A stretch of 64,000 bases of DNA from Yersinia vastinensis (GCF_902726565.1 NZ_CACVAF010000003.1:310001-374000), one strand, 5' to 3'. Shown: positions 12,833 through 23,843, counted from the stretch's first letter. Notes: generated by a model from the sequence alone, not told the origin. Program-made: numbers and translations.

Positions 12833-13771
12833 TTAAACCGGTGTCTTTAGCCCGAAAAATGTTCGGGCCGTCACCACATCATTGGCGATTTGCTGCTTCA
12901 ACGCATCGAGCGAAGCAAAACGCTGTTCGTTGCGCAGTTTCGCGCGTAGCACCACATCAATATGGCGCCCATAAAGATCCATTGTTACATCAAGCAGATG
13001 AACCTCTAGCTGCTGGCGAATACCCGCAACAGTAGGCCGAGTGCCAATATTGGCAACACCGGGTAATGGCTTTGGACCCAAGCCATAAACATCAACCGCA
13101 TACACTCCTTTGACTGGAGCAACTAAACGTTTTAACGGCAAATTTGCCGTCGGGAAGCCAATTGTGCGCCCCAGTTCGTCACCGTGAACTACACGGCCAG
13201 AAATACTGTATGGGTGGCCTAGCAGTGTCTCGGCCAACACCAAATCGTCGTCATTAAGTGCCTGACGAATCGCGGTGCTGCTGATACGCAGCCCGCCATC
13301 ACAGAAGCTGTCCGTGCTGATAACATCAAAACCAAATTCAGCACCCGCCTGCTGTAATAGCTGAAAATCTCCCTGACGCCCTGCGCCAAAACGGAAATCA
13401 TCACCAACGGTTAAAAACTTAACACCCAACTTCTCTACCAGCAACTGAGCAACGAAAGCTTGCGCAGTATTCGCCGCAAAACGCGGATCAAACTTAACGC
13501 ACAATAAATAGTCAACACCGGCTTCGGCCAGATATTTCGCTTTATCGCGCAAACGCGTCAGCCGTGCTGGTGCTTTCTCTGCTGCAAACAATTCCAGTGG
13601 TTGCGGTTCAAATATCATTACCATAGCGGGCAAACCTAAACGCTGACCTTCGCGCTTTAGCTGCTCCAATAGGGCCTGATGTCCGCGATGGACACCATCA
13701 AAGTTACCGATAGTTAGCACGCAACCATGGTGGCGTGCCCGGATATTATGTATACCGCGAATTAGCTCCAT
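12833..13771 (-). CDS. ribF: Bifunctional riboflavin kinase / FAD synthetase
   Basis: 312 residues (E. coli 313). It converts riboflavin to FMN and then FAD. The N-terminal nucleotidyltransferase half carries [16 protein letters not shown] (about residues 20-35) and the conserved ISSTAIR; the C-terminal flavokinase half carries [11 protein letters not shown] near residue 205. First gene of the operon leading into ileS, and divergent from rpsT with a 413-bp gap, as in E. coli. Confidence 0.97.
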   Translation of the reverse strand: MELIRGIHNIRARHHGCVLTIGNFDGVHRGHQALLEQLKREGQRLGLPAMVMIFEPQPLELFAAEKAPARLTRLRDKAKYLAEAGVDYLLCVKFDPRFAANTAQAFVAQLLVEKLGVKFLTVGDDFRFGAGRQGDFQLLQQAGAEFGFDVISTDSFCDGGLRISSTAIRQALNDDDLVLAETLLGHPYSISGRVVHGDELGRTIGFPTANLPLKRLVAPVKGVYAVDVYGLGPKPLPGVANIGTRPTVAGIRQQLEVHLLDVTMDLYGRHIDVVLRAKLRNEQRFASLDALKQQIANDVVTARTFFGLKTPV

Positions 13772-14107
13772 AGCTGGCTCAAAACAGTGGAAATCGCCGG
13801 ATTATACCTTGTACAGCGGTTAAGGTTAACCCGCGATTGGCACCTTTAACCGAAAGTCATACCATTTTGCCAATTATCTGCAGGTAAAATCCCTTTTACT
13901 GACTTTATCCTGTAGAATACGCACGCCGTTGAATACAGAAGCAGGTTGAGATTTTTACAAGAACCGCCGTCGAATCCCTGTGAGGCAGTGAACTGTGGAA
14001 TTTTCTTTCGAAAGACTGTATTCCGCAGCGCGAAGCTGGTAAAATCCCGCTCCATCACAACGTAGCAAGTGCCGCCCGTACAAACGGCGCTTATTTGCAC
14101 AAATCCA
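13772..14107. other. Upper part of the ribF-rpsT divergent gap, no gene seen
   Basis: No protein gene is supported. A minus-strand open frame (13846-14100) has no family resemblance and occupies the usual rpsT promoter/leader zone. The ribF promoter and an upstream rpsT promoter are expected here but could not be placed. Confidence 0.5.
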
Positions 14108-14136
14108 TTGACAAACGAAGGCTAAAAGGGCATATT
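14108..14136 (+). promoter_or_regulatory. Sigma-70 promoter of rpsT
   Basis: A perfect -35 box TTGACA (14108-14113), 17-bp spacer and -10 CATATT (14131-14136), about 50 bp upstream of the rpsT start codon. Confidence 0.75.
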
Positions 14137-14184
14137 CCTCGGCCTTTGAATTGTCCTCAATAGAATATATTTGGGAGTTGGACC

Positions 14185-14448
14185 TTGGCTAATATCAAAT
14201 CAGCTAAGAAACGCGCCGTACAGTCTGAGAAACGCCGCAAGCATAACGCTAGCCGTCGCTCAATGGTGCGTACCTTCATTAAGAAGGTGTATGCGGCAAT
14301 TGCAGCTGGCGATAAAGACGCAGCGCAAAAAGCATTTAATGAAATGCAACCAATCGTGGATCGTCAGTCCTGCAAAGGTCTGATCCACAAAAACAAAGCA
14401 GCGCGCCATAAGTCAAACTTAGTAGCGCAAATCAACGCAATGCAGTAA
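14185..14448 (+). CDS. rpsT: 30S ribosomal protein S20, TTG start
   Basis: 87 residues, as in E. coli. Small, highly basic protein (begins [20 protein letters not shown] after the initiator) that binds 16S rRNA. It starts with TTG preceded by TTGGGAGTTGGACC; the UUG start is also known in E. coli rpsT and belongs to its autogenous translational control. It is monocistronic, with a good promoter upstream and a strong terminator downstream. Confidence 0.98.
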
Positions 14449-14471
14449 TTGCATTACGTCGACTGCTTAGT

Positions 14472-14499
14472 AAAAAGACCGGCCTAGGCCGGTTTTTTT
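14472..14499. terminator. Bidirectional terminator between rpsT and nhaR
   Basis: A 7-bp GC-rich stem (accggcc / ggccggt) around a 2-base centre is flanked by an A run and a T run, so it can serve both convergent genes. Confidence 0.88.
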
Positions 14500-14522
14500 A
14501 CATTCTTTTTTAGCCTAAAATC

Positions 14523-15422
14523 TCAGCTGCTAAAAAGCGCAGAAAAATCCTTGTTACACACCCTCTTCACCGCCGGATGCTGGATCATACGCTCGGCAAA
14601 AATAACGTAATACTCTTCCTGTACATTATCTAAGCGACCAATTTCTATAATCTTGTCATCTTGGGCATAAGCATCAGCAGCATAAATGGTTGGTGCAACA
14701 AAAATGGCATTGTTATAGAGCGCAAAGGCATTCATCAATGCCGCATCATCAAACTCCCCCAAAATCTCCACTTTCAACCCTTTACTGTTAATCCAATTCA
14801 ATAACTTGCGCCCCAACATTGAACGGCGTCCAGGGATCAACAGGCGTTTTTGTTCTAAACATGCTGGAAACGGTAAATCAGGAACAGGCTGACGACAGTA
14901 AAAACTAACACTGCACTCCCCAAGTTTCACGGAGAACAGTCCTTCTTGCTGGCTGGAATCGACTGGGCAATCCGATAGAATCATATCCAGTTTATGTTGG
15001 CTTAATTGCTCTAGCAGCATTTCATGGGTCGATTCGAAACAACGAAGATGAATTTCTCCGTGGTCTGCTACGGCAGTTTCTAGCACTTGGCTAACCAGCC
15101 GCTTGGATAATGCATCTGCAACACCGACATCGAATAGCAAGTTAGATTCTTTACGGTAATTAACGATATCCAACATTTCATGACTGAGCATAAACATCTT
15201 ATCGGCATAGCGAAAAACCAATTGCCCCAATTCTGATGGCACAAGTCCCCGCCCTTGGCGCTTAAATAGCTTGCCGTCCAAGCGTTCTTCCAATGCTTTA
15301 ATTTGCCCGGTAATCGTTTGTGGTGTCAGAAATAAGGCTTCGGCCGCGCCAACGACTGACCCCTCCTTACAAACCTGCCAAAAATAATACAAATGATTGA
15401 AATTGATATGTGACATTCGCAT
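14523..15422 (-). CDS. nhaR: LysR-type transcriptional activator NhaR
   Basis: 299 residues. N-terminal winged helix ([20 protein letters not shown], then [19 protein letters not shown]) and a C-terminal LysR effector domain. In E. coli NhaR senses sodium, activates nhaA, and also controls osmC and the pga biofilm locus. It lies directly downstream of nhaA on the same strand, the conserved nhaA-nhaR order, with nhaA's terminator between them. Confidence 0.95.
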   Translation of the reverse strand: MRMSHINFNHLYYFWQVCKEGSVVGAAEALFLTPQTITGQIKALEERLDGKLFKRQGRGLVPSELGQLVFRYADKMFMLSHEMLDIVNYRKESNLLFDVGVADALSKRLVSQVLETAVADHGEIHLRCFESTHEMLLEQLSQHKLDMILSDCPVDSSQQEGLFSVKLGECSVSFYCRQPVPDLPFPACLEQKRLLIPGRRSMLGRKLLNWINSKGLKVEILGEFDDAALMNAFALYNNAIFVAPTIYAADAYAQDDKIIEIGRLDNVQEEYYVIFAERMIQHPAVKRVCNKDFSALFSS

Positions 15423-15523
15423 GTTGTTATCTCCTTAACATATCGCAGAGCCAAACCGCTCCATGCACGACAAACATTCCCTGTTCCGAGACTTCACAAA
15501 TTGAAAGCCGGGAAATCCATCAA

Positions 15524-15557
15524 ATAAAACGCCAGTGCCATGACAAGTGGCACTGGC
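15524..15557 (-). terminator. Terminator between nhaA and nhaR
   Basis: A perfect 10-bp stem (gccagtgcca / tggcactggc), 7-base loop, then a T-rich tract on the minus strand. It should limit readthrough from nhaA into nhaR. Confidence 0.8.
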
Positions 15558-15583
15558 TATCAACTATTCATGCAATATGACTA

Positions 15584-16765
15584 TTAATCAGCTCGTTGCT
15601 TTTTCTTCTCTGGCAAGGCCAAACGTAGCAAGCCATAGCCCACAACTGCAGCGGTGGTCGAGCCCAGCAATATGCCCAGCTTAGAATACGTCGTCAAAGC
15701 AATGTCTGCGCCTTCGAATGCCAGCGAAGCAATAAATATCGACATCGTGAAGCCGATACCGCATAACACCGAGACTGCAAAAATCTGCTTAAAGTTTATT
15801 GCATCAGGCAGTTTAGCAATCCCTAACTTAACCGCTAACCAACTAAAGAGGAAAATCCCCAATGGTTTACCTATAAACAGGCCGCTCGCAATCCCAAGAG
15901 GCAGTAGTGATGTCAGCCCTGCGAGGGAGACACCTTGCAATGAAACACCCGCATTGGCAAAAGCAAATAATGGCAAAATCAAATAAGCTACCCACGGATG
16001 TAGCCCATGTTCCAGAGATTCTGAAGGCGAACGTTTGTCTTTAGTATGAAGCGGTATCATAAAGCCCACAATCACACCGGCCAAGGTTGCATGAACCCCA
16101 GACTTCAAAATGCAGACCCACAGAACCAACCCGACCAACAGGTAAGCCGATGTTTTCCCAACTCCGCGCCAGTTCATATAACCCAGCAACGCAATGGCTG
16201 CGGCGGCAATCCCCAAGGCCGGCAGTGAAACTTCGTGGGTATAGAACAACGCAATGATGATGATCACGCCCAAGTCATCAATAATGGCCAATGCCAGTAA
16301 AAAGACTTTCAAACTGGTTGGAACTCGGTTCCCCAGTAGGGCCATCACCCCCAGCGCAAAGGCAATGTCGGTGGCAGCCGGAATTGCCCAGCCTTGGCGG
16401 GTCACTTCATCCGCGCCATTAAACAGTAAATAGATGAGCGCGGGGGCCAACATACCACCGAGGGCCGCAATTGCAGGAAAAACAGCTTTATCGCGCCCAG
16501 CGAGCGAGCCTTCCATTAACTCGCGCTTCACTTCTAGCCCGACAACCAGGAAGAATATCGCCATTAAGCCATCGTTAATCCACAGCAATAGTGGCTTGCT
16601 AATATCCAGTGACGCAATCTTTACCGACACGGGTACATCAAGAAATGTTTGATAAATCCCGTGAAGTGGGCTGTTAGCCATAAATAAAGCCACAGCCGCG
16701 GCAAAAATCAAGATTAAGCCGCCTGCGGCCTCTTGGCGCAAAAATTGACGAATCATGTTTGTCAC
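15584..16765 (-). CDS. nhaA: Na+/H+ antiporter NhaA, GTG start
   Basis: 393 residues from a GTG at 16765 preceded by AAGGAGTTATTCATT. A longer frame to 16798 exists but lacks a ribosome site, and the family begins at about [15 protein letters not shown]. The protein exports sodium in exchange for protons in the inner membrane and has about 12 hydrophobic segments. The paired aspartates of the transport site are in [19 protein letters not shown], and the helix XI motif [17 protein letters not shown] is intact. NhaR downstream is the expected activator. Confidence 0.96.
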   Translation of the reverse strand: MTNMIRQFLRQEAAGGLILIFAAAVALFMANSPLHGIYQTFLDVPVSVKIASLDISKPLLLWINDGLMAIFFLVVGLEVKRELMEGSLAGRDKAVFPAIAALGGMLAPALIYLLFNGADEVTRQGWAIPAATDIAFALGVMALLGNRVPTSLKVFLLALAIIDDLGVIIIIALFYTHEVSLPALGIAAAAIALLGYMNWRGVGKTSAYLLVGLVLWVCILKSGVHATLAGVIVGFMIPLHTKDKRSPSESLEHGLHPWVAYLILPLFAFANAGVSLQGVSLAGLTSLLPLGIASGLFIGKPLGIFLFSWLAVKLGIAKLPDAINFKQIFAVSVLCGIGFTMSIFIASLAFEGADIALTTYSKLGILLGSTTAAVVGYGLLRLALPEKKKQRAD

Positions 16766-16929
16766 AATGAATAACTCCTTACATCGGACAGTGAGCAAAT
16801 GCTCGGCAAATCAATTCATAAATTTTAGGATAATCATTAACTCGAAAAAAGTCGTTTTTATAGCAACAAATGCTCGGTAAAGCCGAGTGATTAGGGATGT
16901 ACATCACAGGTAGTCATCTTTGACGATGA

Positions 16930-16959
16930 AAAAAATCCCCGATATGTATCGAGGATTTT
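16930..16959 (-). terminator. Rho-independent terminator of dnaKJ
   Basis: On the minus strand a stem ATCCTCGATA / TATCGGGGAT with one wobble pair is followed by a run of T residues, about 44 bp past the dnaJ stop. Confidence 0.8.
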
Positions 16960-17002
16960 AATTTTCATCTACTTTATTAGCGGATTAACCACTAAATCAC
17001 GA

Positions 17003-18133
17003 CTAGCGGGTCAGATCGTCAAAGAACTTCTTAACACCATCTAAAAAGCTTTTAGAACGAGGGCTGTTTTTCTCGCCCGCCGCACCGACAAAACTTTCTT
17101 CCAGCTCACGTAACAGTTGCTTCTGTTTTTCGCTCAAATGGACTGGTGTCTCAACAACAACGCGACACAGCAAGTCACCTTGGCTACCACCACGAACAGA
17201 TTTAACCCCTTTACCGCGCATACGGAACAGCTTGCCGGTTTGGGTTTCCGCAGGGACTTTCAGCTTAACCCGACCATCCAGCGTCGGGACTTCAATCTCG
17301 CCACCCAAGGCTGCCATTGCAAAGTTAATAGGCACTTCACAATAGAGGTTATTGCCTTCACGCTCGAAGATTGGGTGCGCTTTGACTTGAACCTGAACGT
17401 ATAAATCACCCGCTGGTGCACCGTGTTCGCCTGCTTCACCTTCGCCACTTAAACGAATGCGGTCACCGGTATCCACGCCCGCCGGGATCTTAACCGACAG
17501 TGTTTTAGATTTCTCAACACGACCATGACCATGACATTTATTGCACGGGTCTTTAATGATTTGACCGCTGCCATGACAAGTCGGACATGCCTGCTGCACG
17601 GTAAAGAACCCTTGGCGCATATGTACCTGACCTGCACCACGGCAAGTCGAACATGTGACAGGGGAACTACCTGGTTTAGCACCGCTACCGTGGCAAACAT
17701 CACATTCATTTAGCGTCGGGATACGGATTTCTTTGGTCACACCCCGGACAGCTTCTTCCAGTGTCAGATCCATGTTGTAACGCAGATCCGAACCACGGGA
17801 GGCACGTTGACGACGGCCACCGCCAAAGATATCACCGAAAACATCACCAAAAATGTCGCTAAAATCGGCACCGCCGCCGCCAAAACCGCCGCCGCCCATA
17901 CCACCTTGTTCAAAGGCGGCATGACCATACTGGTCGTAAGCTGCACGTTTTTGCGGGTCAGTCAGAATTTCGTAAGCTTCTTTAACTTCTTTGAAATTTT
18001 CGCCGGTATCATTCTCGTCCTGGTTACGGTCCGGGTGATACTTTACCGCCAGGCGTTTATAGGCCTTTTTGATTTCACGTTCATCGGCGTCCTTTTTAAC
18101 GCCTAAAACCTCGTAATAATCTCTCTTCGCCAT
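17003..18133 (-). CDS. dnaJ: Chaperone DnaJ (Hsp40)
   Basis: 376 residues, as in E. coli. Co-chaperone that stimulates DnaK ATPase and delivers unfolded substrates. The J domain (residues 1-70) has the HPD motif in KYHPDRNQ; a Gly/Phe-rich linker runs over about 75-110; four CxxCxGxG zinc repeats follow ([32 protein letters not shown]); then the C-terminal substrate-binding and dimerisation domain. It follows dnaK by 112 bp and should share its heat-shock promoter. Confidence 0.98.
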   Translation of the reverse strand: MAKRDYYEVLGVKKDADEREIKKAYKRLAVKYHPDRNQDENDTGENFKEVKEAYEILTDPQKRAAYDQYGHAAFEQGGMGGGGFGGGGADFSDIFGDVFGDIFGGGRRQRASRGSDLRYNMDLTLEEAVRGVTKEIRIPTLNECDVCHGSGAKPGSSPVTCSTCRGAGQVHMRQGFFTVQQACPTCHGSGQIIKDPCNKCHGHGRVEKSKTLSVKIPAGVDTGDRIRLSGEGEAGEHGAPAGDLYVQVQVKAHPIFEREGNNLYCEVPINFAMAALGGEIEVPTLDGRVKLKVPAETQTGKLFRMRGKGVKSVRGGSQGDLLCRVVVETPVHLSEKQKQLLRELEESFVGAAGEKNSPRSKSFLDGVKKFFDDLTR

Positions 18134-18245
18134 TCTCTTTTTTTCCTACCCTTAACATGCGTGCACGGGCGTAGAGTTTCCTCGACGCCCGTGCTGGTTT
18201 CCAGCAACAGTAAGGCCTACCACTGCTGTGCCCGCTTAAGGGCGA

Positions 18246-20156
18246 TTATTTTTTATCTTTCACTTCTTCGAATTCGGCGTCTACGACGTCGTCTTCTTTC
18301 TTAGCACTGGTATCGCCAGCATCACCACCTGCGGCAGCTTGCTGCTGCTGGGCCATTTCCAACAACTTGCCAGAAACCTGCACCAGAGCCTGAGTTTTCG
18401 CTTCGATTTCAGCTTTGTCTTCGCCTTTCAGAGCTGCTTCCAGCGCTTTCATCGCATCTTCGATTGCAGTTTTGTCTTCTGCCGGCAGCTTATCACCAGC
18501 CTCTTCCAACTGTTTACGAGTACCGTGAATCAGGTGGTCAGCTTGGTTACGGGTCTGTACCAGTTCTTCAAACTTACGGTCAGCTTCGGCGTTAGCTTCA
18601 GCATCGCGTACCATTTTCTGGATCTCTTCCTCGTTCAAACCAGAAGATGCCTTGATGGTAATCTTCTGCTCACGACCGGTATTTTTGTCTTTAGCAGACA
18701 CATGCAAAATACCGTCTGCGTCGATATCGAAGGTGACTTCGATTTGCGCCATGCCGCGAGGTGCAGGCTGGATGCCGTCCAGATTGAACTGACCCAGTGA
18801 TTTGTTATCCTGAGCACGTTTACGCTCACCCTGAAGCACATGGATGGTTACCGCAGACTGATTGTCTTCTGCAGTAGAGAACACCTGGCTGTGCTTAGTT
18901 GGGATAGTGGTGTTTTTAGTGATAAGCGGAGTCATCACACCACCCATGGTTTCAATACCCAGTGACAGTGGCGTTACGTCCAACAGCAGAACGTCTTTCA
19001 CTTCACCAGACAGAACACCACCCTGCACTGCCGCACCAATAGCTACAGCTTCATCTGGGTTAACGTCTTTACGTGGCTCTTTACCGAAGAAGTCAGCAAC
19101 TTTCTTCTGAACCATTGGCATACGAGTCTGACCACCAACCAGGATAACGTCCTGAATGTCAGAAACAGATAAACCAGCATCTTGCAGAGCCACTTTCAGT
19201 GGTTCAATTGAGCGGTTTACCAAATCTTCTACCAGTGACTCAAGTTTCGCACGAGTCACTTTGATATTCATATGCTTAGGACCATTGCCATCTGCTGTGA
19301 TGTACGGCAGGTTGACGTCGGTCTGCTGGGCAGAAGACAGCTCGATTTTTGCTTTCTCAGCGGCTTCTTTCAGGCGTTGCATTGCCAGTGGATCGGTACG
19401 CAGATCCATGCCCTGATCTTTCTTAAATTCATCAACCAGATAGTTGATCAGACGGCTATCGAAGTCTTCACCCCCCAAGTGGGTATCACCGTTGGTTGCC
19501 AACACTTCAAAGGTTTTTTCGCCATCAACTTCGTCGATTTCGATAATTGAGATATCGAAAGTACCACCACCGAGGTCATAAACCGCGATAGTACGGTTAC
19601 CGACTTCTTTATCCAGACCGTAGGCCAAGGCCGCTGCGGTTGGTTCGTTGATGATACGTTTTACTTCCAGACCTGCGATACGGCCAGCATCTTTAGTTGC
19701 CTGACGCTGAGCATCGTTAAAGTATGCAGGTACAGTAATAACCGCTTCAGTCACTGGTTCGCCCAGATAATCTTCAGCCGTTTTTTTCATTTTCTTCAGC
19801 ACTTCAGCAGAAATCTGCGGTGGTGCAATTTTCTGGCCCCGAACTTCCAACCAAGCATCACCATTATCAGCTGCAATGATTTTGTACGGCATGATGCTTT
19901 TATCACGCTGCGCTTCTTCGTCCTGGAAACGACGGCCAATCAAACGCTTGATCGCAAACAGTGTATTCTCTGCGTTAGTGACAGCCTGACGTTTAGCTGG
20001 TTGACCAACCAGAATCTCACCATCTTGGGTATACGCGATAATAGAAGGCGTTGTGCGATCGCCTTCGGCGTTTTCAAGCACACGCGCAGTAGTGCCATCC
20101 ATAATTGCTACACAAGAGTTGGTAGTACCCAAGTCGATACCAATAATTTTACCCAT
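18246..20156 (-). CDS. dnaK: Chaperone DnaK (Hsp70)
   Basis: 636 residues. ATP-dependent chaperone of the DnaK-DnaJ-GrpE machine. The nucleotide-binding domain begins [20 protein letters not shown], with later motifs [11 protein letters not shown] and VGGQTRMP; the interdomain linker [13 protein letters not shown] precedes the substrate domain, and the C-terminus ends in the acidic EFEEVKDKK-type tail. The start is supported by GGAGGCG upstream. A clear sigma-32 promoter lies about 170 bp upstream. Confidence 0.98.
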   Translation of the reverse strand: MGKIIGIDLGTTNSCVAIMDGTTARVLENAEGDRTTPSIIAYTQDGEILVGQPAKRQAVTNAENTLFAIKRLIGRRFQDEEAQRDKSIMPYKIIAADNGDAWLEVRGQKIAPPQISAEVLKKMKKTAEDYLGEPVTEAVITVPAYFNDAQRQATKDAGRIAGLEVKRIINEPTAAALAYGLDKEVGNRTIAVYDLGGGTFDISIIEIDEVDGEKTFEVLATNGDTHLGGEDFDSRLINYLVDEFKKDQGMDLRTDPLAMQRLKEAAEKAKIELSSAQQTDVNLPYITADGNGPKHMNIKVTRAKLESLVEDLVNRSIEPLKVALQDAGLSVSDIQDVILVGGQTRMPMVQKKVADFFGKEPRKDVNPDEAVAIGAAVQGGVLSGEVKDVLLLDVTPLSLGIETMGGVMTPLITKNTTIPTKHSQVFSTAEDNQSAVTIHVLQGERKRAQDNKSLGQFNLDGIQPAPRGMAQIEVTFDIDADGILHVSAKDKNTGREQKITIKASSGLNEEEIQKMVRDAEANAEADRKFEELVQTRNQADHLIHGTRKQLEEAGDKLPAEDKTAIEDAMKALEAALKGEDKAEIEAKTQALVQVSGKLLEMAQQQQAAAGGDAGDTSAKKEDDVVDAEFEEVKDKK

Positions 20157-20323
20157 CTAGAACGCCTCCACTAAAAAGTCATATTCGGTCAAGTTACTAA
20201 TCTATATGTGGGCGGATTGTGTATTTTCAACTGCCCATATTTTTACAATCAATGTTCTCACACTCAGAATTCTACTGATGTATGCCTCCGCTGATCCACG
20301 ATTAGTCCCTGCGGTTGGGAATA

Positions 20324-20351
20324 AGATGGGGCCACGAAACTCAGCATCAAG
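20324..20351 (-). promoter_or_regulatory. Sigma-32 heat-shock promoter of dnaK
   Basis: On the minus strand CCCCCTTGAT (-35) is followed after 14 bp by CCCCATCT (-10), near the sigma-32 consensus and like E. coli dnaK P1. The remaining DNA up to satP should hold the satP promoter on the plus strand; it was not resolved. Confidence 0.88.
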
Positions 20352-20529
20352 GGGGAAGATGAAAAAAAATTACTTTTTATCACCCTCAAGATCATTGTTT
20401 CCAATCGCGCGGATCATTATGATGCCGCGCGCACTGAGGGAATAGACGACTTTTTAGTCATTCAGGCGCTTTATACTTATTCGGATAATTATCCTTTTTT
20501 ATTAGCATTCTGTTACTTGCAGAGGACTT

Positions 20530-21123
20530 ATGAACACCACCAAGTTGGCGAATCCTGGCCCATTAGGCCTGATGGGCTTTGGGATGACTACCGTCTTGCT
20601 TAACCTGCACAATGCAGGCTTCTTTCCCTTAACCTCTGTTATTTTGAGTATGGGAATTTTTTATGGCGGTCTGGCACAGATTCTAGCGGGTATGCTGGAG
20701 TACAAAAAGGGCAATACCTTTGCCGCGACAGCATTTACTTCATACGGCGCATTTTGGTTGAGTCTGGTTGGTTTGCTGATGTTGCCCAAAATGGGCATGG
20801 CAGAAGCCACTGATGCGCAATTCCTTGGCGTCTACTTAGGGCTATGGGGTATTTTCACGCTGTTTATGTTCTTCGGGACGCTACCTGCAAACCGTGCCTT
20901 ACAGTTTGTTTTCGGCAGCCTGACACTGCTGTTTGCTCTGTTGGCCATTGGCAACTTCACCGGTAACCACTCACTGCTGGTGTTCGCTGGTTTCGAAGGC
21001 ATTATCTGTGGTGCGAGCGCCATTTATCTGGCAATGGCAGAAGTATTGAACGAACAGTATGGTCGTACCGTTCTGCCAATTGGTGAACCAAGCCAAGCGC
21101 TACAGGTACAAGCTGTAGTTTAA
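20530..21123 (+). CDS. satP: Acetate/succinate:proton symporter SatP (YaaH)
   Basis: 197 residues with six hydrophobic segments, slightly longer than E. coli SatP (188). Member of the GPR1/FUN34/YaaH family; the signature [11 protein letters not shown] sits at residues 8-18. It imports acetate and succinate across the inner membrane. AGAGGACTT precedes the ATG. It is divergent from dnaK, as in E. coli, and followed by its own strong terminator. Confidence 0.95.
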   Translation: MNTTKLANPGPLGLMGFGMTTVLLNLHNAGFFPLTSVILSMGIFYGGLAQILAGMLEYKKGNTFAATAFTSYGAFWLSLVGLLMLPKMGMAEATDAQFLGVYLGLWGIFTLFMFFGTLPANRALQFVFGSLTLLFALLAIGNFTGNHSLLVFAGFEGIICGASAIYLAMAEVLNEQYGRTVLPIGEPSQALQVQAVV

Positions 21124-21155
21124 TTACAGCCTACTTAGCAAAGTAATATTTTACA

Positions 21156-21187
21156 GCCCCCTAAATATGATTTTAGGGGGCTTTTTT
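21156..21187 (+). terminator. Rho-independent terminator of satP
   Basis: A perfect 10-bp stem (gccccctaaa / tttagggggc) with a 6-base loop and a following T run separates satP from the foreign-looking gene downstream. Confidence 0.9.
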
Positions 21188-21389
21188 ATGCTTATTTTTA
21201 TTTATACCGCTATGAGTTACTCAGACTCATTATTGACTTATGAAGTCTAAAAAATTGAATAAATCATTAATACTATAAAATAATTAAATAGAATAATGAA
21301 AATAGATAAAGCAAACGAATAGCTCATAATATAATATCAAAATCTAGCGAATAATATGGATCGAAAACAAACAAATCCAAGGGGCGCAG

Positions 21390-23828
21390 ATGAAAATAGC
21401 CATAAAACTATTAATAAGCATTATATGCATGATATCAAACCCCGTCTATTCAACTGAGGCAAAAATCTGTTTTTATGCCTTTGCTGATTTTGATGGAAAA
21501 TCATTTTGTGCTGTTGAAAGTGAGTCAAAGTCGATTTATCATTATGATGACGATTTTGATCATGGAATTGCCTCTATTTCAGTCCCTCCGGGGATGGTTA
21601 TTACTCTTTATACTGGCACTAACTTTTCGGGTACAAAAAAAACTTTTAAAAATGACATTAACCTGCAAGCATTAAAATCATCTGGTTTTTACCAAAAAAT
21701 AGGTTCATATCAGGTAGAACCTGCAATTTGTTTTTATACAGAAGATCAATTCCAGGGTGATAGTACTTGTTTATCATCAAACCAACAGATTGATTTCTAT
21801 CATGACAGCCAAGGAATAGTTGACTCTGAACGCCATGTCTTACTAATAAGAAATGACAGCACTAAATCGATAAAAATCCCTCAAAGAATGATGGCGACAA
21901 TATATAAAAACGATGATTTTAATATTCCTTTTTTTAAATTAACAGAGAGTGCGAACGATGAAGATTTAAAAGCACTGGGAATGCACGATGACATAACTGG
22001 TGTTAGAGCCTCAAAAAGCACAGATATGAGTTGTGACCAGCAATGTGTCATTATATCCGATCGAAGTATGGAGCTGTCCGATGCATTTGGTCAGTACTGG
22101 GATGATGATCGTTTACCGAACAAACAAGTGCTGTTTGTGTTTAGCAGTAAAGGGTTAGGTGAAGATGATAATTATAGTATTAGCTTATTTGACGGCCCCA
22201 ACATTAGCATAATTGATAGGCAAATTATCTTTTCTGACCAAAAAATGATTAATAAATTTTCTTTTGACCGTTATAAACACATAGACAAACTTTCGTTTAT
22301 TATACAAATAAAAAATGGAACGGTACAAACTCAATATGTACAGACATTAAATAATCAGTTAATCGACATATCTCCTATTATATCGTTTGAATGGTTAAAG
22401 AAAGAAAATGAAAATCCAGTGATAGAATTAGCAAATTACAACGTTAGAAAACCCTTAGTCTTAGCTAAAACCATACTCACAGCAGATACAGGTAATAAAC
22501 ATTGGGGAAAAAGGGATCTGACCCAAACCAGTCAAATAATATGCGCATTCATTCCATTTTTAAACATCTATAACTATCTTACTCAAGGGAAATGCCAACA
22601 ACTCGATGGGATTGTTTTCAATGCAGCACAATATTTCAGTAGCAGTACAAAAGGGAAAACACTACACATTGCTGGTAACAGCCCTCCCCTTAAGCAAGAG
22701 GCCAGTTCTACAATAGAAATGTTAAACAAAGATGATGCAAGTAACTTTCTGTCATTAACCTATATTGATAATACTAAACAAAACCAATCACTGAGCTTAC
22801 CTGCAGCGGCGAAAACCTGTATGGTTTCTATCTATTCTTTACTCAATGCCCGCCAGACTCGCCAAATAAGACCTAACTGTATTGATTGGACGCTAGATAT
22901 TATGACTGACTTCACTTTATTGTTTGGTCAGAGTTTAGAAACATGGAATTCTGAATATTTTTCTCGAATCGTAGATTCTATTATCAGAACGGGAAGCTCT
23001 GGCGTTGCAGTAGAAAACCAAGAAGTCGAAAAGCGATTCAGCCAAGCAATAAAAGAAAAAGTCACACAGCAAAATACTGAAAACGAACTAGGTCACATCA
23101 AAACGGCCTTCGACTATGCCCAGCTTAGTTATTTGACCTACAGCTTTTATTACACATCTGATGATACACCAGCAGTCGTAGAATTACTGCCGCTCGGTAT
23201 TTATGAGTTATTGCTTGAGACATTCATATACGTACCAACTCATCCTGTCATCATGACTCAAGGAGAACCTGTTGAACAACCTGAATTAGAATTTGAAGTG
23301 GAAATATTGCCAACACTTCCTCCAGAAGAAGAACAAAGACTCTCAGATGCTGAAATTAAAAATGCTCAAGCCATGCGAAAAAAACTCAGTGAAACTATTG
23401 CTCAATGGGGGCAACAATATCAAGGGGCTCATTTTGACCAAAGTACTGGTGACGAAGATTCTGGTCTCAGCAAAACCCTGCACGCCGGGCATATTGTCAC
23501 TGGGATCATTCATCGAAGACTAATGATTCACCGGCCAGGTGAAATCTATGTGATTGTCAAATTACGCGGGAGAATTATAGCGGTTATTCTTGCTGACCGT
23601 TTTAATAGCCGAGACGAGGTTGAACTCGTGGCATCAGCTACTCAGCCTGAGTATGTATTATTTCCCAACCGTGAAGGTACAGTCAGAGGGGCAGGAACCA
23701 CCGCAGTAAGAGAATTAGCTCGATATTTACAGCAGCAAGGTGCCAGAACATTATTTTCTGAAGTCATTTCCCAACCATCTGCCCGAGTCAAGCAAAAGGT
23801 CGGTTTTAATTTTAAAACCGAATTTTAA
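21390..23828 (+). CDS. Exported beta/gamma-crystallin-like protein with C-terminal GNAT-like domain (function unknown)
   Basis: 812 residues; I do not recognise a named family for the whole protein. Residues 1-22 form a signal peptide (basic start, hydrophobic core, likely cut after NPVYS). Residues ~25-110 and ~112-208 look like two beta/gamma-crystallin units, with Greek-key signatures YAFADFDG (29), YTGTNFSG (74) and YTEDQFQG (116) and a degenerate fourth at 172. The region 210-640 is unassigned. Residues ~715-812 resemble a GNAT acetyltransferase: RGAGTTAV (766-773) fits the acetyl-CoA motif A, and SARVKQKVGF (797-806) fits motif B. Mature cysteines fall in five close pairs (27/40, 114/127, 215/219, 385/402, 477/497), as expected for disulfides. 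CAAGGGGCGCAG precedes the ATG. The DNA is much more AT-rich than its neighbours (15 G/C in 60 at 22261-22320). A secreted toxin or effector is the most natural reading, but this is inference. Confidence 0.8.
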   Translation: MKIAIKLLISIICMISNPVYSTEAKICFYAFADFDGKSFCAVESESKSIYHYDDDFDHGIASISVPPGMVITLYTGTNFSGTKKTFKNDINLQALKSSGFYQKIGSYQVEPAICFYTEDQFQGDSTCLSSNQQIDFYHDSQGIVDSERHVLLIRNDSTKSIKIPQRMMATIYKNDDFNIPFFKLTESANDEDLKALGMHDDITGVRASKSTDMSCDQQCVIISDRSMELSDAFGQYWDDDRLPNKQVLFVFSSKGLGEDDNYSISLFDGPNISIIDRQIIFSDQKMINKFSFDRYKHIDKLSFIIQIKNGTVQTQYVQTLNNQLIDISPIISFEWLKKENENPVIELANYNVRKPLVLAKTILTADTGNKHWGKRDLTQTSQIICAFIPFLNIYNYLTQGKCQQLDGIVFNAAQYFSSSTKGKTLHIAGNSPPLKQEASSTIEMLNKDDASNFLSLTYIDNTKQNQSLSLPAAAKTCMVSIYSLLNARQTRQIRPNCIDWTLDIMTDFTLLFGQSLETWNSEYFSRIVDSIIRTGSSGVAVENQEVEKRFSQAIKEKVTQQNTENELGHIKTAFDYAQLSYLTYSFYYTSDDTPAVVELLPLGIYELLLETFIYVPTHPVIMTQGEPVEQPELEFEVEILPTLPPEEEQRLSDAEIKNAQAMRKKLSETIAQWGQQYQGAHFDQSTGDEDSGLSKTLHAGHIVTGIIHRRLMIHRPGEIYVIVKLRGRIIAVILADRFNSRDEVELVASATQPEYVLFPNREGTVRGAGTTAVRELARYLQQQGARTLFSEVISQPSARVKQKVGFNFKTEF

Positions 23829-23843
23829 ATTCTAAGGGTAAAA

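Noticed and set aside
13846-14100. 84-codon minus-strand ORF between ribF and rpsT
   Set aside because: It covers the rpsT promoter and leader zone, resembles no family and has no ribosome site.
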